From positions 1 to 50,555 of the forward strand of contig CAJORF010000146.1 of the NCBI GenBank assembly GCA_905236985.1: DNA of 50,555 nt. Reading direction: 5' to 3'. The DNA comes from an uncultured Bacteroidaceae bacterium (lineage in GTDB: Bacteria; Bacteroidota; Bacteroidia; Bacteroidales; Bacteroidaceae). The notes beneath the pieces are model-generated. The model worked only from the letters and a program-made list of their open reading frames with translations. It did not search any database and had not been told where the DNA came from. Within the stretch, counting starts at the first letter, position 1; the number at the start of each line of letters is the position of its first letter. This document shows positions 35,577-45,000 of the stretch, piece after piece. The translations under genes were made by a program, and so were the position numbers.

Positions 35577-38500
35577 ATGAGAACCTTTTCCAATCTACTT
35601 ACATTCATTCTCTTGGTCATCACGGCAGTAATGCCGATGACTCACGTTTATGCTGTCTCGGTCACGAACGATGCCCATCACCTCATCGTAGGGGACCTGG
35701 AGAGCGAGGCCTCGGCGCAGAAGACCAAACTGATGAACCGCATCTCAGAGGTGAGGGATGCTGCGAAATGGGTATTTACGTATGAGTTAGGCGACGATGC
35801 TGTGGAGGTTACACCAACCAGTGCCGATGATTTCAACAGTAATTCCGCTATGCTCGACGGAGCTCCGCAGAGAGAACGCCACGGGGTCAGCTGGGGCAAC
35901 GACGGAGGGGGCTACGGCGCACTCATCGATGGTCGTCTTGACACCTATTTCCATACCTCGTGGAAAGATGCTGAGATCGAATGGACGGACTACAATGCGG
36001 ACAAGACACCGGCAGACGGTGCGCGCAGGACGTCTCTCCACAACCTGTCCATGCGACTGCAACGGCCAGTCAGTAATGTCGCTTTCCTGCTGTCAGCGCG
36101 CAAGGACAACAATAACTTCAATAACCCGACGAAGATCGACGTGGAGGTCAGCCCAGACGGCGTGACGTGGCAGACCGTGTTCTACGGCTACGACTTTTTC
36201 ACGCCTAATATCCATGCTGAGAACAGCTATCTCGTAGGACCCTTCGACCTTGGCGGTGAATACCAATATGTGCGCTTCGCCAACTATGCCAACGACCGTG
36301 AGCTCGATGGCAGCTGTTTCTTCTGCATCTCGGAGCTGAAGGTCTATGAGGGTGCGCGTCCGACGTCTAACTGTGTGCTGACGAACATGAATCAGGAGAT
36401 TGTCCGTGAATTCCTCGTCGCTTACTCCGAGGCCAACCGTTATATGGATTGGTTCGAGGACGAGGACGAAAACAATATTGACAGCTACGTCGATGATATG
36501 AAGTCCGCTCTCCAGCGTCTGAACACGGCGTATAGTGCTTTCAAGTCTGATCTGAAACCTCAGTTTGCTACGTTCTCCAATCCAGTTGTGAACGAGGACG
36601 CGCCCGATCCTTCGGTCATTCGTGGTCACGATGGCTACTACTATCTGTTCTCGACTGCCGAACACGTCTATCGTTCCAAGGATATGGTCAACTGGACCTA
36701 CGTGCGTCAGGCTTTTGGCAATAATCCCCATCCCACTTTCGTCGAAGGTGTGAGCGTCTATTGGGCTCCGTGTGTCACGGAGCAGGATGGTCGCTACGTC
36801 CTCTATTTCGCATTGTCCAAATGGGGCGGAGGTTCGACGGCCTCCATTGGTGTGGCCACCTCCGACAGGCCCGATGGCCCCTATACCCTCGTCGGCGACG
36901 GCAAGCTGTTCACCAGCGGTGAAGTCGGCGTAGAGAATAGCATCGATCCCTGCTACGTCGAGGAGAACGGCAGGAAGTACATCGTATGGGGCAGCTGGAA
37001 CGGCATCTGGGCCATCGAACTCACTGAGGACGGTCTCGCCGTGAAGAACATCACGAGAAAAAGGAAACTGGCAGATACGCGTTTCGAGGCAGCCTACATT
37101 TACAAGCGCAACGGCTACTACTACCTCTTCGCTTCCATCGGAGCCTGTTGCGAGGGACTCAACAGCACCTATCAGACGGTCGTGGGGCGTTCCACCTCTT
37201 TGCTTGGCACCTACCGCACTCGCGATGGTCAGAATATGCTCAATAATGCCTATCGCCTCTTCCTCAACTCCAATAGTGTCGTTGTCGGCCCTGGGCATAA
37301 CTCACGTATCATTGAGGACGAAGCAGGAGAGACGTGGATGTACTACCATGGTTATCGTCGCGATAATCCCACCCGAGGCCGTGTAGTATGGCTCGACCGC
37401 GTACTATGGGACGAAGATGGCTGGCCGTACATCGCAGGCGGTTCGCCATCTGGCTTCACGCAGCCTGCCCCCGTCACTGCCCCCTCCAGCTTGGTACCCT
37501 CCGAGGTGCATCGAGAGTGGGGGACTCGCCATGCGACGCTCACTCCCGTCGATGTGCTGAACAACGCACGTCTGGAGCTGTTCGTGACGGGTTCTCGAGG
37601 TGAGGGTTCTGAAGAAATCGATGTCCAGCCTTACAGTGCTCTGTTGCAAAGCGATGGTGCGGGTCAGTGGGAAGGGCAGGAACAGGTGATCTGCCCTGGC
37701 GTGGATGCCAGCGTAGTGCCTTGCGACATCAATGTTGACGGCAAGATGGATTTGGTTGTTTTCGGACGTGCAGCAGCTCCTGAGTCGCGTGGCATCTTTC
37801 TTGGGAATGGAGACGGGACTTTCCTTCAGCAGCCCTTTACCGTCGAAGGCGGCGATGCCAGCCTTATCAGTCAGGCTGCAGTAGCCGACATCAACAACGA
37901 TGGCTGGGCAGACCTCATCGTTGTCGGCAACCGCCAGAATGCAGTGCTCTTGCAGCGTCCGGCCTTCACCTTCCAGGCTGTGCCTTTCAACGATGATGCC
38001 TCCTACCTCTCCGTTCGCATCGCCGATTTCAATAAGGATGGTTTCGCAGACCTCTTTGCTTTTGGCACTCAGACTGCTGAACTCTACCTCAACGACGGTA
38101 CAGGTATGGCCTTCACCTCGACAGGTTGGGCTGAGTCGCTTCCAGTGCCCACCGATGGGGGCATCGCGATTGCCGATTTCAACTACAACGGTTTTCTGGA
38201 TCTCTTTGTGGCAAGTGCTGAGGGACAGATGCTGTTCAATAGCGGCGAGAACTTTTCCGTTCCCACTGAAAGCCGCTTTGCACCCTACGCGCTGACCAAT
38301 CACAACTGGAGCAATGCGGGAGCCTTGGCCTACGACTGGAATGGTGACTATTACTTCGACCTCCTCTATCAGGGCGACGATCCCCAACTTGGCACACAGA
38401 GCGGCAGCATTTGGCTTCGTAAGGCAAGCTCCTTCCACCGTGACAATCGTTACTTGGCTGGCAGCGATGGTGCTACAGCCATCATCGACTGGAATGGTGA

Positions 38501-39083
38501 TGGGATTCATGACATCGTCAGCACTGGCTACTCCGAGGATCGTCACCTGCTGCCCGACAGCAAGGAGAGAGGAATCACTTTCGCCATCACCTACGGCACA
38601 AAAAGCCAGGCCAAAGCACCCGATCCGCCAACAGATCTGAAAGCGACTGTCGATAAGCAACAGGTCACCCTCAGCTGGAAGCCGCAGAGCAGAAGGAATA
38701 CGACTCATGAAATCTTCATCCGCGATGCGCAAGGCCATCTGCTCGGCAACTGCCGTTCATACGTCGGAGGCGAGAACGACGGCTTGCGCAAGTGTATGGA
38801 TATCGGTCAATTGGCCAATATAGAAAGCGTCACCTACACCCTTCCTGCAGGCCACTACACTTGGGGAGTACAGAGCATCGATGCCAGTCTCACAGGTTCA
38901 ACGTTTGCAACGGGTGAGTTCGACATCGAGGATGCTGATGCCATCACAGCTCCTTCAGCCGTCATTGCTCACCCCTCCCCCGTATTCTACAACACCCTCG
39001 GACAACGCATCACGCTGCGCCATAAGGGGATTCGCATCGTGCGTTACCCCAATGGCACAGCGTGCAAGCAAATTCAGAGTTAG
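35577..39083 (+). CDS. Secreted GH43-family glycosidase with FG-GAP repeats
   Basis: 1168 residues with signal peptide (about 1-26). A discoidin/F5-8C-like jelly roll spans about 85-260 (GYGALIDGRLDTYFHTSWK, SNVAFLLSARKD). The GH43 five-bladed propeller spans about 335-625, with catalytic Asp344 (DAPDPSV), Asp457 (ENSIDPCYV) and Glu504 (FEAAYIY), plus His574 in GPGHNS. Six FG-GAP/VCBS-like repeats of the form (A/V)(D/A)xNxDGxxDL follow at about 700-1000, then an Fn3 domain near 1020-1115 and a short sorting tail (FYNTLGQRI...RGI). GH43 enzymes cleave arabinose or xylose side chains. FG-GAP repeats on a GH43 are uncommon. It ends 2 bases before the convergent NRPS stop. Confidence 0.88.
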   Translation: MRTFSNLLTFILLVITAVMPMTHVYAVSVTNDAHHLIVGDLESEASAQKTKLMNRISEVRDAAKWVFTYELGDDAVEVTPTSADDFNSNSAMLDGAPQRERHGVSWGNDGGGYGALIDGRLDTYFHTSWKDAEIEWTDYNADKTPADGARRTSLHNLSMRLQRPVSNVAFLLSARKDNNNFNNPTKIDVEVSPDGVTWQTVFYGYDFFTPNIHAENSYLVGPFDLGGEYQYVRFANYANDRELDGSCFFCISELKVYEGARPTSNCVLTNMNQEIVREFLVAYSEANRYMDWFEDEDENNIDSYVDDMKSALQRLNTAYSAFKSDLKPQFATFSNPVVNEDAPDPSVIRGHDGYYYLFSTAEHVYRSKDMVNWTYVRQAFGNNPHPTFVEGVSVYWAPCVTEQDGRYVLYFALSKWGGGSTASIGVATSDRPDGPYTLVGDGKLFTSGEVGVENSIDPCYVEENGRKYIVWGSWNGIWAIELTEDGLAVKNITRKRKLADTRFEAAYIYKRNGYYYLFASIGACCEGLNSTYQTVVGRSTSLLGTYRTRDGQNMLNNAYRLFLNSNSVVVGPGHNSRIIEDEAGETWMYYHGYRRDNPTRGRVVWLDRVLWDEDGWPYIAGGSPSGFTQPAPVTAPSSLVPSEVHREWGTRHATLTPVDVLNNARLELFVTGSRGEGSEEIDVQPYSALLQSDGAGQWEGQEQVICPGVDASVVPCDINVDGKMDLVVFGRAAAPESRGIFLGNGDGTFLQQPFTVEGGDASLISQAAVADINNDGWADLIVVGNRQNAVLLQRPAFTFQAVPFNDDASYLSVRIADFNKDGFADLFAFGTQTAELYLNDGTGMAFTSTGWAESLPVPTDGGIAIADFNYNGFLDLFVASAEGQMLFNSGENFSVPTESRFAPYALTNHNWSNAGALAYDWNGDYYFDLLYQGDDPQLGTQSGSIWLRKASSFHRDNRYLAGSDGATAIIDWNGDGIHDIVSTGYSEDRHLLPDSKERGITFAITYGTKSQAKAPDPPTDLKATVDKQQVTLSWKPQSRRNTTHEIFIRDAQGHLLGNCRSYVGGENDGLRKCMDIGQLANIESVTYTLPAGHYTWGVQSIDASLTGSTFATGEFDIEDADAITAPSAVIAHPSPVFYNTLGQRITLRHKGIRIVRYPNGTACKQIQS

Positions 39084-39085
39084 GA

Positions 39086-42000
39086 TTAGTCGGAGAAGAA
39101 TCCGAAGGCAGCGATTTTTCTCAGCATCTGGAGGATGTAATCGCCGGAGGTGTCGCTCCAGTGGAATCCCAAGCGGTGCAGGATGGTGCAGGTGTAGCGG
39201 TTGTCGCGCTCGATGTTGACTACTTTCTGTCCGTGGGCTACATCTTGGTAAGCCAGTATGGACGCTAACAGCTTGGCCTTTTCGGGGTCTTGGCCAGCGA
39301 TGGCTATGGCCTGTTGGAACTCTGACATCTCAACGAAACGCATCTCTCCACCCACCTTTTCCATGAGCATCAGCACATCGCCCAGCAGTTCAGTGTGGTT
39401 GTTGAACGGCTGGAACACGGTACATTCCTTGGGCGTCGATGCGAGGAGCACTACCGCCTTAGCCGTCTCGTCGATGGGCGACATCTCGGTGTATTCATCG
39501 TAGCCGTCATAGGGGCAGCACCCCAGCGTATAGAACACTTTGAGACGTCCCATATAGCTGTTGCTGTTGAAGTTAGCTTGGAACTCACCGTCGGAACTGC
39601 GTGGTGCCAGATTACCTACACGCATCACTTTGGCGTTCAGCCCGTGGCGGGCAACAGCATCCAATACCAGACGTTCTGCCAGGAACTTGGAGTGCATATA
39701 GCGATTGTCCAGGAACTGCCCAAACCACAGTTTGCGCTCGTCCAGCATAGGCGGCTGGCTGCCATCGCCGCGATCGATCCATATCTCACCAACGGAAGTC
39801 GTGGAGATATGCACCAGACGGGCACCAGTTTTAAGGCAGTATTCCATGCAACGGCGCGCACCGCCGATGTTCACATCCTCGATGTCTGAGCCTTTGGAGA
39901 AGTGCTTCACGTTGGCAGCGCAGTTGAAGACGGTGTTGATGTTGGCAGGGAAACCGCTGACCATAGTGGTGATGTCTTGGGTGACGTCGCCGTTGATTAC
40001 AAAGAGGCGGTTGCCGAAGAGATCCGAGAAGGAACGCTCGAAATAATAGAACAACAGATTCTTCAGGCGGCGTTCGGCAGTGGGCTGATCTTTGCCGCGC
40101 ACGAGGCAAGTGATTGTTGGCGCATCGGAATCGATGAGCTCGCGCAGCACATGGATGCCCAGATAGCCCGTGGCACCGGTGAGGAGCACATTGCCCAACT
40201 CTTGCCGCTCTCCCTTGAGGAAGAATTCCACATTGTTGTGCTGCAGGAGGGCATCGATGCCAGAGTAATCGAAACACTCTACCTCCACGTCAGTCTGCTC
40301 AACGGGAGCTGCGGCTCCCACAAACTGTGCCAACAGACGCGGTGTGGGATGATCGAACACATCGCCGTAGGCAACATGCTTGCCTGCCTTGTCGGCTTCG
40401 ATGATCACTTTGGTAACCATCAGCGATGTACCGCCCAGCTCAAAAAAGTTGTCAGTGGCACTCACCTTATCCATGGACAGTATGTTGGCGAAGATGTCGC
40501 AGAATAGCCGTTCGGTGTCGTTGGCTGGTGCTACGTAATCACGATCCTCAACTTGTATCTGAGGCGCGGGTAGAGCACGGCGGTTGACCTTCTGATTCTG
40601 ATTCAATGGAATCTCGTCTATCTGAAGCGTCGCAGCAGGAACCATATAGGGGGGCTTGCGCTCGCGGATGAAGGCGTGCAGCGCCTGAATATCGATGTGC
40701 TCGTCGCTCACCACGTAAGCCGCAATGAACTTACCGCCATTGGGGTAGTCGAAGGCTTGCACCGTAGCGTCCTTGATGGCGGGGTACTCTCGGATGACGC
40801 TCTCCACCTCTTTCAGTTCAATGCGGAAACCGCGAATCTTCACTTGTCCGTCGCGGCGTCCCACGAACTGGATGTTTCCGTCTGCCAGATAGCGCACGAC
40901 ATCACCCGTGCGGTAGCAACGTTTGCCGTGCCACTGGATATAGGTTTCAGCGGTCTTTTCGGGTTGGTTCAAGTAGCCGTGGCTCACCTGCGGACCGCTC
41001 ACCAAGAGCTCACCGGCAGCACCTAATGGCAGGCGGTTCAGGTCTTTGTCCACGATGAACAGCTGCAAGTTATCCAGAGGCTTGCCGATGGGCGCGTTCT
41101 GCTGGAACTCCGTCATCGGATAGGTCGTGGTGAAGATGGTACATTCCGTTGGTCCGTAGCCATTGTGCATCTGATAAGTGGTCGGAGGAGTGAGCGGCAG
41201 CACCTTTTCGCCGCCTACCGAGAGATGGCGTAGAGAGTGGTTGTCGCAGTTGATGGCGAACTGACATCCCACCTGCGTCGTCATGAACGAATGGGTCACG
41301 CCCTCCTCGTCGAAGTATCTGTTCAGGTCAGGCAGGTTCAGACGAATGTCATCGCCCACGATGACCACGGCAGCGCCTGTGGTGAGAGCAGGGTACATAT
41401 CCATCATGCAGGCATCGAAGCCGTAGCTGGCGTAGGCCGCCACTTTGTCACTTGGACGCAGGTCGTAGTAACGCTGATACCAGTGGCAAAAGGCCACCAG
41501 ATTGCCATGCGTCAGCTGACAGCCTTTAGGCGTACCAGTTGAACCAGAGGTGTAGAGGAGGATGAATAAAGACTCACTCCCTAACCCCTCTCCCAGAGTG
41601 AGGGGAGTGGTTACCTTGGGTAAGGAGTCAAAATCTGCAAGGTCGAGTACGGGGATATCTGCATCTTTAATGTAGGTTAAACCAGCGAGCCATTCACTCC
41701 CCTCGCTCTTGGGAGAGGGGTTGAGGCTGATCAACAGCTTGGCATCTGCATCCTGCATCATAAAGTTCAGACGCTCCGACGGATAGCTGGGGTCAAGGGG
41801 CTGATAGGCGCAACCAGCCTTCAGTACGCCCAGTGAGGCCGCTACCATCCATTCGCTTCGTCCGATGAGAATGGAGACAACGGGAGATGGAGATTTTGAT
41901 GATTGACCATTTACGATTTGGCTGACGTATGCGGCAAGGCGGTCGGTCATCTCGTCCAACTCTTTGTAGGTCAGTCGAACATCGTGATAGACCACAGCCA

Positions 42001-45000
42001 GATTGTCGGGTGTTTCTGCAGCCTGACGGCGGAACAGCGATACGATGGTCTGTGTGTCATCATATTCGACCGCCGTCTGGTTGAAGGAATCCAGCAGTTT
42101 GATGCTGCTGCTGTCCATGAGCGAGATGCTACGAAGCGGCTTGTCGGCATTGGCGGCGAACGCGCTCACAGCATGACTTACGCTCTGTGCCAGGCTCTGC
42201 ATCATCGACTCGCTGTACTTTCCGTTGTCGTACTCGATAGCCACGCTCGGAACGCCCTCCACCTCGGTGATGTAGAAGGCAATCTTGAACTTGGGCACAT
42301 TGAGCTCCATGGTTTCATCGACCAGTACTTGCTTTCCTCCTACGCGATAGTCGCTGAGCACGCCTATTTGATAAGCAAACATGATGTCTGCCTTGAGACC
42401 GTAGTCGGCAGCGATGCGGGCAAACGGATAGTTTTCGTGGGTCAACGTCTGCTCGAAGGTCTCGGCACTCTCATGCAGGAACTCCTGCACACTTTGATTG
42501 CCGATCTTGGCGTTGAGTGCCAGTGTGTTCACAAACATTCCCATCGTGTTAGCCACTTTCATGTTGCTGCGTCCGTTGGAGATGGTGGTGATGCAGACGT
42601 CATCGCTGCCAGCGAAGCGCGAGAGGCTGTAGAAGACGGCACTCAACAGCACGGCAGAGGGGTTCACGCCCTGTTGCTTGGCCAGACGTGTGGCATCATC
42701 CCATATAATGGATGCGCAGACACGTCCGTTCTCGCCCTGCGGACGGGGATTAACGAGATCCGAGGCCAGCTCCGTCACCTCTTCCACATTGCCCAGACGC
42801 TCCTTGAAGAATGCGGCGGCCTCAGCAAAAGCCTCACTCTGCTCGGCTGCCTTCTGCTCTGTGACAAACTGCGCATAGCTGCACATCTCGGGCTCTATCT
42901 CCTGACCGTCCATCAGGTCGCAGATCTCATGGATGAGCAGGTCGTAGGAGTAACCGTCGCATACCAAATGGTGAATATCACAGTAGAGATAAGGTGCTTT
43001 CTCCGTATGGATGATAGCAAAACGGAAGAGACGTTCTTTCGAGAGATTGAAGGGACGAACGAAGCCGTGACGGAAAGCGAGGGCTTCTTCCTCGCTCATC
43101 GTGAAGTCCTCCACTGCCACTGGTGCCTCTCGGTCGCCCATCACCTGCACCACGCCGCTTTCGTCAGTCGTGAATTGCACGAAGAGCGCTGGATGATTCT
43201 TCACGGCTTTTTGTACGGCAGAGCGTAGTTGCTCGGTGTCTGTCCCTTGGGGGAAGGCGAGGCACAAAGGTGTGTTGTACAGCGTGGATGTGGGATTCTT
43301 CATGCAGTCGAAATAGACGCCCGTTTGGGAGTAGGATAATGGGGAACTTACATTCCCAATTGCCGTCTCGGGACCACTCTCTCCTTTCCCTGAAAGGAGG
43401 GGTTGAGTCTGGGCGTCTTGATGAAGCATACTGCTTAATATCTCATTTTCGATGGCTTGCAGGTTACCTCCTCCTGTGAGCAATTTGGCATCAAGCTGCA
43501 CGCCGAAGCGTTTGTAGATTTGGGTAGCCAACTTGATGGCTAAGATGGAGGTGAGTCCGACATAGCGGAGGTCAGTGGTGAGGCCGAAGGCTTCGGTATT
43601 CAAGATGGTAGCCACCATTTCCTTGAGCTCCTGCTCCAGGATATTGAGTGGAGCTGCAGCGGTCTCTTCGGCATCTGCTGTTTCCCCGAAGACGGGCTCA
43701 GGCAGTGCACGGCGGTTGACTTTCTGGTTCTGGTTGAGAGGGATTGCATCGAGTTGCATAGTAGCTGCCGGCACCATATAAGGCGGCTTCTGATCCATGA
43801 TGAAGCTGTTCAAGGCTTTGACATCTATTTTCTCGTCGGCTACGATATACGCTGCGATGAATTTGCCGCCGGTGGGATAATCGAAGGCCTGCACTGTGGC
43901 ATCCTTGATGCCTGGGAACTGGCGGACGACGGCCTCCACCTCCTTGAGTTCGATACGGAAACCGCGGATCTTCACTTGTCCGTCCTTGCGACCCACAAAT
44001 TCTATGTCGCCATTTTCGCGATAGCGCACGATGTCTCCAGTGCGATAGACGCGCTTACCGTTCCATTTGACAAAGGCGGCGGCGGTTCTCTCGGGTTGGT
44101 TCAGATAACCCAAACCCACCTGCGGGCCAGCGATGATAAGTTCACCGGCTGCACCCCAAGGTACTTGTTTCCCGAAGCGGTTCACAATGTGGAGTTCTAC
44201 ATCATCGTTAGGCTTGCCGATGGGGATGTTGGGCTCGTTCTGATCGACGTAATGGCTGCATACATAGACGGTTGTCTCTGTTGGACCGTAGGCGTTGAGC
44301 AGAGCGTAGGAGGGCGGATCCAGGCTCATGAGCTTCTCGCCGCCTGTTCCCAACCATTGCAGACAGGGAATGTCGGGATAGTTGAGCACCATCTGTGTGG
44401 CCATCTGAGTGGTCATGAAGCAGTGGGTGATGCCTTCTTGGCGTATGTAGGCATTGATGCCAGCCAGGTCAAAGCGTATATCATCTTGAATGATATAGAT
44501 GGTGGCACCAGCCCACACGCACGACCATAGGTCACATTGGTAGGCATCGAACCCGTAGCCAGCGTAGGTCGCGTAGCGCGAGCCAGGCTTCAGACCGATG
44601 TTTTTCGTGTTGAAATCGACGAAGCTGCAGAAACTCTTTTCGCTCAGCATCACCCCCTTGGGTGTGCCCGTCGTACCACTGGTGTAGAGCAGCACCAATG
44701 CCTCAGTCCCATCGTAGGCCGAAGCGTCCTCTCTCATGAATGACAACCGATCCTCGGGATAGCTGCTGTCCAAAGGCAGGGAGGTGAGGCCGGCCTTGGC
44801 GATGGCGAGGGGAGCCAACACCATCTTCTCGTCGCGAGGTACGGTGAAGCCCACGACGTGTTTGCCACAACGTACAGTATATGCAGGGTCGATGGTGTCA
44901 GTCATACGATCTACTTCAGCGAAGGTGAGGCGTTTATCACCCGCTACGCAGAAGATGTCGTTCGGACGCTCGGCAACGTGCTGCTTGAAGCGATCCACTA

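Noticed and set aside
37467..37530. Possible degenerate palindrome in the GH43 gene
   Set aside because: GCCCCCTCC and GTGGGGGACT are 40 bases apart with an unrelated middle, too far from the layout of the clear copies.
38955..38985. Possible further GC palindrome near the end of the GH43 gene
   Set aside because: It has a C-rich run (ACCCCTCCCCC) but no matching G-rich arm.
41903..43228. 441-residue open frame on the plus strand inside the NRPS
   Set aside because: It is antisense to strongly conserved C and A domain motifs, has no family motifs of its own, and reflects codon-bias shadowing.
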